A stretch of 18,109 bases of DNA from AC-37 sp036382905 (GTDB lineage Bacteria; Actinomycetota; Thermoleophilia; Solirubrobacterales; Thermoleophilaceae). The translations under genes were made by a program, and so were the position numbers. A model generated the notes under the pieces. That model made no database searches, was not told where the DNA came from, and saw nothing but the letters and a program-made list of their open reading frames with translations. Of the stretch, positions 7,275 to 14,570 are shown one piece after another. How positions within the stretch are numbered: the first letter of the stretch is position 1; each line of letters begins with the position of its first letter. The DNA lies in NCBI GenBank assembly GCA_036382905.1, contig DASVPL010000114.1, positions 1 through 18,109 of the forward strand. Reading direction: 5' to 3'.

Positions 7275-8234
7275 ATGCGCGTGCTCATCACGGGGGCGTC
7301 CGGCTTCGTCGGCCGGCATCTGGCGGACCGTTGCCGCGCGGAGGGAGCGACCGTCGTCGGCCTCTCGCGCCGGGAGCCCGAGGAGGGCGCGCGCGCGGCG
7401 CTCGACGAGCACGTGGCGGCCGACCTGACGGACGCCGCCGCAACCGCCGCGGCGGTGCGCGCCGCGGCGCCGCAGCGCGTGTTCCACCTCGCCGCCGCCG
7501 CGTCGGTGACCGCGTCCTGGAGCGATCCGCGCGGGACGCTCGACAACAACCTGCACGGCGCGCTCGGGCTGCTCGAGGCCGTGCGCGCCGAGGCCCCGTC
7601 CGCGCGGGTCCTGGTGGCGAGCTCCGGCGAGGTGTACGGGGCGGTCGATGCCGACCGGCTCCCGGTGACGGAGGACCACCCGCTGCGCCCGCGCAACCCG
7701 TACGCGCACAGCAAGGCCGCCGTGGACCTGCTCGCCTCGATGCACGCGGAGGTGCACGGCCTCGACGTGGTGGTGGCCCGGGCCTTCAACCACACGGGGC
7801 CGGGCCAGAGCGACGCCTACGTGGCCGGCCGCTTCGCCCGCCGGATCGCCGAGGCCGAGGCCGAGGGCCGCGAGGAGCTCCAGCTCACGACCGGCGATCT
7901 GCGCCCCCGACGCGACTTCACGGACGTGCGTGATGTGGTGCGCGCGTACTGGCTCGCGCTCGACCGGGCGCCGGCCGGCACCTACAACGTCTGCTCCGGT
8001 GCTGGCACGCAGGTGGTCGATATCCTCGCCGCGCTCGTCGGGCAGACGTCGCTGCGCGTTGAGCAACAAACCGACCCGGCGCTGGTTAGGGAACACGAAG
8101 TCATGGAGATCCGGGGCTCGAACGACAAGCTGCAGGGGGCGACGGGCTGGCGCCCCGAGCTCGCGCTCGAGCGCACGCTGCGCGACACGCTCGACTGGTG
8201 GAGGGAGCGCCTCGGCGCTCCGGTGCCGCGATGA
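7275..8234 (+). CDS. rmd: GDP-6-deoxy-D-lyxo-4-hexulose (GDP-4-keto-6-deoxy-D-mannose) reductase, Rmd-like
   Basis: A 319-residue extended short-chain dehydrogenase/reductase. The NAD(P)-binding motif is GASGFVG (7-13). The active-site elements are SSGEVYG (116-122) and Y143-x3-K147 in NPYAHSKAA. The substrate-side motifs are FNHTGPGQ (171-178) and RDFTDVRDVVRAY (213-225), followed by YNVCSG (237-242). This set is typical of RMD, which reduces the 4-keto intermediate made by Gmd to GDP-D-rhamnose using NAD(P)H in the cytoplasm. The adjacent gmd supplies exactly that substrate, which favours Rmd over other SDR reductases; a GDP-6-deoxytalose-type epimer product is the main alternative. The ATG at 7275 gives the expected first strand MRVLITGASGF. 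The stop overlaps the gmd start as ATGA. A TAGCGT hexamer just upstream could act as a secondary -10 box. Confidence 0.88.
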   Translation: MRVLITGASGFVGRHLADRCRAEGATVVGLSRREPEEGARAALDEHVAADLTDAAATAAAVRAAAPQRVFHLAAAASVTASWSDPRGTLDNNLHGALGLLEAVRAEAPSARVLVASSGEVYGAVDADRLPVTEDHPLRPRNPYAHSKAAVDLLASMHAEVHGLDVVVARAFNHTGPGQSDAYVAGRFARRIAEAEAEGREELQLTTGDLRPRRDFTDVRDVVRAYWLALDRAPAGTYNVCSGAGTQVVDILAALVGQTSLRVEQQTDPALVREHEVMEIRGSNDKLQGATGWRPELALERTLRDTLDWWRERLGAPVPR

Positions 8235-9217
8235 GCCGCACGGCCCTCATCACCGGCATCACCGGCCAGGACGGCAGCTACCTGGCCGACCTGCTGCTCG
8301 AGAAGGGCTACGAGGTGCACGGCATGGTGCGCCGCGCTTCGAGCGAGACGTTCCAGCGGCTCGCCCACATCCGCGACAGCATCACGCTGCACCAGGGCGA
8401 TCTGCTCGACCAGAGCTCGCTCACCGACGTGCTGCGCGCCTGCGAGCCCGACGAGATCTACAACCTCGCCGCGATGTCCTACGTGCCCACGTCCTGGACC
8501 CAGCCGGTCCTGACGGCGGAGTTCAGCGGCACGGGCGTCACGCGCATCCTCGAGGCGATGCGCGCGGCGGCGCCGGACGCGCGCTTCTACCAGGCGTCCT
8601 CCTCGGAGATGTTCGGGAAGGTGCGCGAGGTCCCGCAGACCGAGATGACCCCGTTCTACCCGCGCAGCCCGTACGGCGTGGCGAAGGCGTACGGCCACTT
8701 CATCACGGTGAACTACCGCGAGAGCTACGACCTGCACTGCTCCTCGGGGATCCTGTTCAACCACGAGAGCCCGCGGCGCGGCCTCGAGTTCGTCACGCGG
8801 AAGGTCACCCACGGCGTCGCGGCGATCAAGCTCGGGATGGCCGATCACCTGGCGCTCGGGAACCTCGACGCCGAGCGCGACTGGGGCTACGCGAAGGACT
8901 ACGTCGAGGCGATGTGGATGATGCTCCAGCAGGACGAGCCGGACGACTACGTGATCGCGACCGGCACGACCTACAGCGTCCGCCAGCTCGTCGAGCTCTC
9001 GTTCGAGCACGTCGGGCTCGACCCCGACGACTACGTGCGCATGGACCCGCGCTTCCTGCGGCCGGCCGAGGTCGACCACCTGATCGGCGACCCGGCGAAG
9101 GCGCGCGAGAAGCTCGGCTGGGAGCCGCGCACGAGCTTCCCGGAGCTCGTCAAGCTGATGGTCGACGCCGACCTCGAGCTCCTCGCGGCCGGCGTGCCCC
9201 AGCAGCAGGCAGGCTGA
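8231..9217 (+). CDS. gmd: GDP-mannose 4,6-dehydratase
   Basis: A 328-residue extended SDR. The cofactor motif is GITGQDGSYLADLLLEKGYEVHGM (9-32), the hallmark of GMD. Catalytic elements are SSSEMFGK (123-130, with the Ser/Glu pair) and Y148-x3-K152 in SPYGVAKAYG. Family blocks FNHESPRRG (176-184), RDWGYAKDYVEAMWMMLQ (216-233) and VIATG (241-245) follow. The enzyme oxidises C4 and dehydrates C5/C6 of GDP-mannose to give GDP-4-keto-6-deoxy-D-mannose. The NLAAMSYVPTSWTQPVLT segment (78-95) and the shorter loop after VRR differ from the E. coli/human type and match a compact bacterial/archaeal subgroup. The start overlaps the rmd stop, and the next gene begins four bases after this stop. Making GDP-mannose itself must rely on genes outside the window. 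Confidence 0.95.
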   Translation: MSRTALITGITGQDGSYLADLLLEKGYEVHGMVRRASSETFQRLAHIRDSITLHQGDLLDQSSLTDVLRACEPDEIYNLAAMSYVPTSWTQPVLTAEFSGTGVTRILEAMRAAAPDARFYQASSSEMFGKVREVPQTEMTPFYPRSPYGVAKAYGHFITVNYRESYDLHCSSGILFNHESPRRGLEFVTRKVTHGVAAIKLGMADHLALGNLDAERDWGYAKDYVEAMWMMLQQDEPDDYVIATGTTYSVRQLVELSFEHVGLDPDDYVRMDPRFLRPAEVDHLIGDPAKAREKLGWEPRTSFPELVKLMVDADLELLAAGVPQQQAG

Positions 9218-9221
9218 CGCC

Positions 9222-10235
9222 ATGCGCACGGAGCTGCTGGAGCAGCTGCGCTGCCCGCGCTGCCAGGTGGAGCGGTCGTTCGACGTCACGGTCGCCGAGG
9301 AGGACGAGCGCGAGATCCGCGCCGGCGAGCTCACCTGCCGGGCGTGCAACCACACCGCGACGATCGAGGACGGGATCGTCGACCTGCTCTTCGAGCCCCC
9401 GGAGTTCGTGACCCGCGAGGCCGCCGGGCTCGGGCGCTTCGTCGACCAGATGGTCGCCGACGGGTGGGACCGCGAGCGGATCCTCAAGCTCCCGTACGAG
9501 CAGTCCGGCTACTGGTTCTCGCAGGCGGCCGCGATGGAGCACCTGCTCGAGATCAACCCGCCGCGGCCCGGCGCGACGCTGCTCGACATCGGCTCGAACA
9601 CGTGCTGGGCGAGCAACATCTTCGCCAAGCGCGGCCTGCGCGTGACCGCGCTCGACATCTCCACTCCCCACATGCAGGGGCTGAAGACCGCCGACTGGTG
9701 GATGGAGGAGAACGACATCTACTTCGAGCGGATCCTCTCGGTGATGTTCGACCCGGCGCTGGCCACCGGCTCCTACGACTACGTCTTCTGCTGCGAGGTC
9801 CTCCACCACAACCACAGGGAGAACCTCCAGCGCACGCTGCGCGAGCTGTACCGGATCCTCAAGCCCGACGGCAAGCTGATCGTGCTGAACGAGCCGCTCA
9901 AGTTCCCGACGAACCGCAAGGAGGACCACGCCCAGGAGGTCGCCGAGTTCGAGGGGCACGAGCACGTCTACTACATGCACGAGTACCTCCTGGCCGCGTA
10001 CCGGGCCGGGTTCAAGCCGAGCATCGTGCGCCCGAACACCACGCCGTTCTTCCGCGGGGAGGAGGTCGTGCTCAGGCAGCAGGAACCGATGAAGGCATCC
10101 GCCCGGAAGATGGCGAGGTTCTGGATCCGGAAGCTGCCGCGTGCGCGCCGCGCCTACACGGCGTACAAGCTCGCCATCGGGCCCGACGACCTCTCGCTGG
10201 GGATGCTCTGCACGAAGCGGGCGAGCGGAGGGTGA
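9222..10235 (+). CDS. Class I SAM-dependent methyltransferase with N-terminal zinc ribbon
   Basis: A 337-residue protein. The N-terminus carries two CxxC pairs, CPRC (11-14) and CRAC (39-42), followed by IEDGIVDLLFEP, a Trm112-like zinc-ribbon pattern often fused to sugar methyltransferases. The methyltransferase core begins near residue 118 with TLLDIGSNTCWASNIFAKRG; motif I is DIGSNTC rather than the common DxGxGxG. TALDIS (142-147) looks like motif II, CCEVLHHN (190-197) like motif IV, and RELYRILKPDGKLIVLNEP (207-225) like the post-II region. The C-terminal 60 residues are basic. In this locus it probably O-methylates a sugar or the growing chain; methyl capping of the non-reducing end is a known way of ending D-rhamnan and mannan chains. 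It lies 4 bp after gmd and overlaps the next GT2 by GTGA. The acceptor is not determined. Confidence 0.88.
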   Translation: MRTELLEQLRCPRCQVERSFDVTVAEEDEREIRAGELTCRACNHTATIEDGIVDLLFEPPEFVTREAAGLGRFVDQMVADGWDRERILKLPYEQSGYWFSQAAAMEHLLEINPPRPGATLLDIGSNTCWASNIFAKRGLRVTALDISTPHMQGLKTADWWMEENDIYFERILSVMFDPALATGSYDYVFCCEVLHHNHRENLQRTLRELYRILKPDGKLIVLNEPLKFPTNRKEDHAQEVAEFEGHEHVYYMHEYLLAAYRAGFKPSIVRPNTTPFFRGEEVVLRQQEPMKASARKMARFWIRKLPRARRAYTAYKLAIGPDDLSLGMLCTKRASGG

Positions 10236-11218
10236 GCCCCGCGGGTCGGACGGTCAGCGTCGCGATCCCGGTGCGCAACGGCGGGAGGAGCTTCGTGGCG
10301 CTGCTGGATGCGCTCGGCGCGCAGCGGATCGATCGCGAGGTGGAGGTCGTGGTGGCCGACAACGAGTCCACCGACGGCACGCGCGAGGAGGCCGCGCGGC
10401 GCGGGGCCACGATCGTCGACGTGCCGCAGGGGGAGTTCAGCCACGGCGGCACGCGCGACCTGCTGATGGAGCGCGCCCGCGGCGAGCACGTCGCGTTCGT
10501 GACCGACGACGTGCTGCCGGTCGGCGACTCCTGGCTGGCCGAGCTGGTGGCCGGCTTCGACGATGCCGAGCGCGTCGGCCTCGTGTACGGGCCATACGTG
10601 CCGCGCCCCGACGCCAGCCACATGGTCAGCCGCGAGCTCACCGAGTTCTTCCTCTCCCTCTCGCCCGACGGGACCCCGCGCGTCGACCGCGGGCTGCGTC
10701 CCGAGGACGTGCGGCCCGGCCCCGTCACCTTCTACACCGACGCCAACGGCTGCGTCGCGCGCGCGGCCTGGGAGCGGGTGCGCTTCCGGCCGGTGCGCTA
10801 CGCGGAGGACCAGCTGCTCGCGCTCGACATGCTGCGCGCCGGCTTCGCGAAGGTCTACCGGCCGCGGGCGGCCGTCATCCACTCGCACGACTACCCGTTG
10901 CGCGAGCGCTTTGGCCGTTTCTTCGATGAGTTCCGCGCGCTGCGCGAGGTCTACGGTCACGTCGAGGAGGCCGGCTGGTCGTACACCCCGGCCGTCGTGC
11001 GGGCGGGCGTGCGCCGCGACCGCGGCTTCCTGCGCGCGCAGGGGCGCAGCGGCTGGGAGGTAGACCGCGGCACGCTCGAGTCGCTCGTCTACCACGGGAT
11101 CCGCGCGACCGCGGCCATCCTCGGCACCCGCGCGGACCGCCTCCCGCCGCGGGTCCGGCGCGCCCTCTCGCGGGAGCGCCGCGACCAGTTCGAGCCGCTC
11201 GAACGGGGCCTCGTCTAG
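10232..11218 (+). CDS. GT2 glycosyltransferase (rhamnosyltransferase-like)
   Basis: A 328-residue GT-A enzyme with no clear transmembrane helix. The GTG at 10232 overlaps the methyltransferase stop (GTGA) and gives MSPAGRTVSVAIPVRNGG, the right first strand. Motifs are VVADNESTDGT (40-50), EFSHGGTRDLLMERA (68-82), TDDVLPVGDSWLAEL (91-105) with the metal-binding TDD, TDANGC (169-174) and AEDQLLALDMLRAGF (191-205). The FSHGGTRN/D block resembles the F-N-H-G-G-T-R-N signature of RfbF-type rhamnosyltransferases. Because rmd and gmd precede it, a D-rhamnosyl donor is a sensible guess, but the GT2 fold does not fix donor choice. It likely acts in the cytoplasm on the growing lipid-linked chain. A 50-bp gap with a small hairpin separates it from the next gene. 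Confidence 0.92.
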   Translation: MSPAGRTVSVAIPVRNGGRSFVALLDALGAQRIDREVEVVVADNESTDGTREEAARRGATIVDVPQGEFSHGGTRDLLMERARGEHVAFVTDDVLPVGDSWLAELVAGFDDAERVGLVYGPYVPRPDASHMVSRELTEFFLSLSPDGTPRVDRGLRPEDVRPGPVTFYTDANGCVARAAWERVRFRPVRYAEDQLLALDMLRAGFAKVYRPRAAVIHSHDYPLRERFGRFFDEFRALREVYGHVEEAGWSYTPAVVRAGVRRDRGFLRAQGRSGWEVDRGTLESLVYHGIRATAAILGTRADRLPPRVRRALSRERRDQFEPLERGLV

Positions 11219-11231
11219 GCGCGTTTGCGCC
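11218..11231 (+). repeat. Small stem-loop right after the GT2 stop codon
   Basis: GGCGC (11218-11222) pairs with GCGCC (11227-11231) around the loop GTTT. It begins on the last base of the TAG stop. There is no U-run, so it is a weak candidate for a terminator; it may slow 3' decay or mark a processing point between the GT2 and the fusion gene. Confidence 0.3.
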
Positions 11232-11248
11232 TCCTACCCTTGCGCCCG

Positions 11249-11272
11249 ATGCCGACCGAGACCGCCATATGA
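11249..11272 (+). CDS. Possible seven-codon leader ORF overlapping the GT2-GT4 start
   Basis: The sequence reads ATG, six codons, TGA, encoding MPTETAI. Its stop overlaps the ATG of the fusion gene (ATGA at 11269-11272). A TACCCT hexamer at 11235-11240 would place a start of transcription at about 11247, two bases before this ATG. Translation of the leader would deliver ribosomes to the downstream start, which has no Shine-Dalgarno sequence. It may be chance; there is no protein evidence. Confidence 0.25.
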   Translation: MPTETAI

Positions 11273-13260
11273 GCCCCCGCCGGCGCCGCCTGGAGGCGCT
11301 GCGACTGCGCATGGTCGACGTGTTCGGCAACCTGCCCAAGCGCGCGTACTTGACGCTGCGCTACCGCGGCGTCGGGTCGTTCCTGTTCCGGGCGATCACG
11401 TTCCCGCTGCGGCTCACCCCGGCGGCGCGCTTCCTGCCCGTCGGGCGGGACCGGACCTACGCCGCCGCGGCGCGCCGCTGGTACGAGCTGAACGGGCGGC
11501 CGGTGACCATCGCGATCCCGCACTGGGGCCCGACCGACCAGACCGTCGAGACCGTGCAGGCGCTGCTCGGGACGACCGACCCCGAGCGCGTGCGCATCGT
11601 GGTGGCCGACGACGCGAGCCCCGCGCCGTACCCCGAGGAGCTGCGCCGCCGCCTGGCCGGCATGGCCGAGGTGATCCTCGGCGAGGAGAACGGCGGCTTC
11701 TCGGTCAACGCCAACCGCGCGATTCGCGCGGCCCGGCCGGGCGACGACGTCGTGCTCCTGAACAGCGACGTGACCGCGCTGCCGGGCTGGCTCGAGGCGC
11801 TCCAGTACGCGGCGTACGGGTCCGACGACATCGGGCTCGTCGGGCCGAAGCTGCTCTACCCGGACCGCACGATCCAGTCGGCCGGCTCGCACCGCAACCA
11901 GGCCGACCCGATCTGGTTCGACCACCGCTACCGCTTCAAGCCGCTCGACCACCCGCCGGCGGAGTTCCAGGCCCCGTGCATCGCGATGACCGGCGCCTGC
12001 ATCTACGCCAAGCGCACCACGATCGACACGATCGGGCTGCTCGACGAGCGCTACCCGATGGCCTACGAGGACGTCGACTGGTGCCTGCGCGCGTGGCAGG
12101 CGGGGCTGCGCGTGATCTACCAGCCGTTCTCGGCGATGTTCCACCTCGAGTCGAAGACCCGCGGGACCGAGCAGGGCGAGCGCGAGCTGAAGTCGCAGCG
12201 GCTGTTCTGGGAGGAGTGGGGCGACTGGTTCGACCGCCGCCAGGTGCGAACGCCGGAGGGCAAGCTGCGGATCGTCTACGTCACCGAGGACACGGGCGTC
12301 GGCGGCGGCCACCGGGTCGTGTTCGAGCACCTGAACGGGCTGGCGGCGCGCGGTCACGAGTGCGAGCTGTGGTCGCTCGACACGGCGCCCGGGTGGTTCG
12401 ACCTCGACGTGCCGGTCCGCACGTTCGAGGACTACGACGCGCTGACGGAGGCCCTCGAGCCGCTCGAGGCCATCAAGGTGGCGACGTGGTGGAACACCGC
12501 CGCACCGGTCTGGCGCGCGTCGGTGGTCTACGGCCTGCCGGTCTACTTCGTCCAGGACATCGAGACCTCGTACTACCCCAACCATCCGCACATGCACGGG
12601 TCGGTGATGAACAGCTACCGCCAGGAGTTCCGCTACCTGACGACCTCGGACTGGGTGGCCGGCAAGCTCCGCGAGCTGCACCTCGACCCGCACATCGTGC
12701 CGCCGGGCGTGGACCTCGAGACCTTCCACGAGCTCGACGTCGAGCGCGAGGACAACGTCGTGCTCACGCTCGGGCGCAGCAACCCGCTGAAGAACCTCGA
12801 CCTCACGCTCGACGCCTGGAGCTCGATGCCCAACGGACGCCCCGAGCTGTGGATGTTCGGCATCGAGCCGGAGCTGGGCGAGCGGCCCGGCGCGCGCTAC
12901 TTCGTGCGGCCGAGCGACGCCGAGGTGAACGACCTGATGAACCGCACCACCGCGCTCGTCCAGACCTCGCGCCACGAGGGGTTCTGCCTGCCGCTGCTCG
13001 AGGCCATGGCCGCCGGTGCGCCAGTTGTCTGCACGGACGCTCACGGGAACCGTGATTTCTGCCGTGACGGGGATAATTGCCTCATGGTCCACGACGACCC
13101 GGCGTCGGTGCGCGCCGCGCTGGAGCGCCTCATGCGCGATCGCCAGTTGCGCGAGCGCCTGTCGGCGGAGGGTCGCCGGACCGCCGAGCGCTACGCCTGG
13201 CCTGGTCTGATCGACCAGGTGGAGCGGTTCTTCGAGGACGTGGCGCCGGACCCCGTTTGA
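11269..13260 (+). CDS. Two-domain glycosyltransferase: GT2 fused to a WsaF-like GT4 domain
   Basis: A 663-residue protein in which two whole glycosyltransferases are joined. After a basic N-terminal stretch (1-75), a GT2 domain spans about 76-320: VTIAIPHWGPTDQTVETVQALL, VVADDASPAPYPEEL, EENGGFSVNANRAI, LLNSDVTALPGW (NSD metal site at 165-167) and YEDVDWCLRAW (266-275). A GT4 (GT-B) domain follows from about 333: LRIVYVTEDTGVGGGHRVVFEHL, then ATWWNTAAPVW, YFVQDIETSYYP, PPGVDLETFH and LGRSNPLKNLDL. It ends with the E-x7-E motif HEGFCLPLLEAM (E570 and E578). The WWNTA and VQDIE blocks resemble the rhamnosyltransferase WsaF family. Such fusions usually add two sugars of a repeat in turn. Its GT4 half is paralogous to the next gene product. 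The stop overlaps the next start (TTGA). Confidence 0.93.
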   Translation: MSPRRRRLEALRLRMVDVFGNLPKRAYLTLRYRGVGSFLFRAITFPLRLTPAARFLPVGRDRTYAAAARRWYELNGRPVTIAIPHWGPTDQTVETVQALLGTTDPERVRIVVADDASPAPYPEELRRRLAGMAEVILGEENGGFSVNANRAIRAARPGDDVVLLNSDVTALPGWLEALQYAAYGSDDIGLVGPKLLYPDRTIQSAGSHRNQADPIWFDHRYRFKPLDHPPAEFQAPCIAMTGACIYAKRTTIDTIGLLDERYPMAYEDVDWCLRAWQAGLRVIYQPFSAMFHLESKTRGTEQGERELKSQRLFWEEWGDWFDRRQVRTPEGKLRIVYVTEDTGVGGGHRVVFEHLNGLAARGHECELWSLDTAPGWFDLDVPVRTFEDYDALTEALEPLEAIKVATWWNTAAPVWRASVVYGLPVYFVQDIETSYYPNHPHMHGSVMNSYRQEFRYLTTSDWVAGKLRELHLDPHIVPPGVDLETFHELDVEREDNVVLTLGRSNPLKNLDLTLDAWSSMPNGRPELWMFGIEPELGERPGARYFVRPSDAEVNDLMNRTTALVQTSRHEGFCLPLLEAMAAGAPVVCTDAHGNRDFCRDGDNCLMVHDDPASVRAALERLMRDRQLRERLSAEGRRTAERYAWPGLIDQVERFFEDVAPDPV

Positions 13261-14570
13261 GGGTCGGCGTCCTGATACACGAGTTCGGTCGCTCGGGCGG
13301 CGCGCAGACCGTCCTCCGCTACGCCCGCGCGCTGGAGGACGCGGAGCTGCTGGTCACGGCGCCCAGGGCGCGCGACCTTCCCGCGGAGGTCGACGGCGTG
13401 CCCGTCCGCCACGTGAGCGAGGCCGGGGGCCGGCGCTACGACTGCGCGATCGCCACCTGGTGGACCACCGCCGAGTCGCTCTGGGAGGTCGAGGCCGACC
13501 GGCGGCTGGTCTTCCTCCAGAGCATCGAGCAACGCTTCTACGAGGAGCACCACTGGTACGAGCGCTTCGCGGCCGAGGAGGTGCTGGCGCTGCCGGTCGG
13601 CTACGTGGTCGTCGCGCCGTGGATGCGCGACCTGCTGGCCGAGCTGCGCCCGGACGCTCCGTGCGTCGTGGTCCGCAACGGGATCGACAAGGAGATGTTC
13701 CGGCCACGCGGCGGCGGCGGCGACCGGGCGGACGGTCCGCTCCGCGTGCTCGTCGAGGGTCAGCCGACGATGTGGTTCAAGGGCGTGCGGGAGTCGCTCG
13801 CCGCGGTGCGGGCGATGCGCGAGCCGGTCGAGGCGACGCTGGTCGCCGGCGACCCGGACTCGGCCGGCGGCGTGGACGGGGTTCGCGTCGTCGGCGGCCT
13901 CGACCCGGCCGGCATGGCCGAGGTCTACGCCGCGCACGACGTGGTGCTGAAGCTCTCGCGTGTCGAGAGCCTGGGCCTTGGCCCGATCGAGGGCTTCCAC
14001 GTCGGGCTGCCGGCGGTCGTGACGCCGTACACCGGGCACGAGGAGTACCTCGACCACGATCGCAACGGGCTCGTCGTGGGCTTCGACGACGTGCCAGGCA
14101 CCGCCCGCGCGCTCGACTCGCTCGCGGCCGACCGCGGACGCCTGCGGCGCCTGGCGGAGGGGGCGCTCGCGACGGCGGCGTCGTGGCCGGCGGCGGACGC
14201 CGCGGCGAGCGCGTTCGAGGACGCGATCCGCGAGTTGTGCGGCGGGCCGCCGCCCGACGCCGACGGAGCGCTCACGCAGCTTCAGCGCGCGCAGCGGCGC
14301 TGGCTCGAGCTGAGCCGCGAGCACGCCCGCCAGGAGCTCACGGTCGCCGAGGGACTGCGCGGCTCGGTCCGGTGGTACGAGCATGCGCTCGCCGAGGCGG
14401 CGGAGCATCATCGCGAGCTCGACCGCCAGCGCCACGAGGTGAGCGAGCGGGCGAGCGTGTTCGAGGCGGAGCTCGCGCGGCGGACCGAGCAGCTCGAGGA
14501 GCTGAAGGCGACGCGCGCCTACCGCGCGGCGGCCGCGCTGCGACGACTGAAGCCCGGTCGCGACGCATGA
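13257..14570 (+). CDS. GT4-like glycosyltransferase with a C-terminal coiled coil
   Basis: A 437-residue protein. I chose the TTG at 13257 because it overlaps the upstream stop as TTGA and gives MRVGVLIHEFGRSGGAQTVL, exactly where the family begins. The GT-B region (1-330) has IATWWTTAESLWEV, VFLQSIEQRFY, VVVRNGIDKEMFRP, PTMWFKGVRESLAAV and SRVESLGLGPIEGFHVGLPAVVTPYTGHEEYL. It resembles the second half of the preceding fusion protein, so the two are paralogous. Here the E-x7-E motif appears as ESLGLGPIE (E237 and E245). From about 337 to 431 the sequence is a highly charged helix rich in E, R, A, L and Q (LQRAQRRWLELSREHARQEL, HHRELDRQRHEVSERASVFE), probably a coiled coil. It ends in a basic LRRLKPGRDA tail. 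The coiled coil may hold partner enzymes together or at the membrane. Confidence 0.88.
   Translation: MRVGVLIHEFGRSGGAQTVLRYARALEDAELLVTAPRARDLPAEVDGVPVRHVSEAGGRRYDCAIATWWTTAESLWEVEADRRLVFLQSIEQRFYEEHHWYERFAAEEVLALPVGYVVVAPWMRDLLAELRPDAPCVVVRNGIDKEMFRPRGGGGDRADGPLRVLVEGQPTMWFKGVRESLAAVRAMREPVEATLVAGDPDSAGGVDGVRVVGGLDPAGMAEVYAAHDVVLKLSRVESLGLGPIEGFHVGLPAVVTPYTGHEEYLDHDRNGLVVGFDDVPGTARALDSLAADRGRLRRLAEGALATAASWPAADAAASAFEDAIRELCGGPPPDADGALTQLQRAQRRWLELSREHARQELTVAEGLRGSVRWYEHALAEAAEHHRELDRQRHEVSERASVFEAELARRTEQLEELKATRAYRAAAALRRLKPGRDA

Noticed and set aside
5684..7795. 703-codon open frame on the minus strand opposite the flippase and rmd
   Set aside because: It is a shadow frame of very GC-rich DNA: its composition is low-complexity His/Arg/Glu/Gly, with no domain motif, while the opposite strand encodes clear flippase and SDR sequences.
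9344..10231. In-frame extension of the GT2 frame upstream of 10232
   Set aside because: The extension overlaps the methyltransferase in another frame and is Arg/Ala/Pro-rich without motifs; the GT2 fold starts right after the GTG at 10232.
13040..13060. Short hairpin-like CACGG...CCGTG inside the fusion gene
   Set aside because: It is a five-base stem within a conserved coding stretch, expected by chance at this GC content.
11215..13092. 625-codon open frame on the minus strand opposite the GT2-GT4 fusion
   Set aside because: It mirrors the coding gene, with no recognisable motif and His/Arg/Val-rich composition; the plus strand has all GT2 and GT4 motifs.
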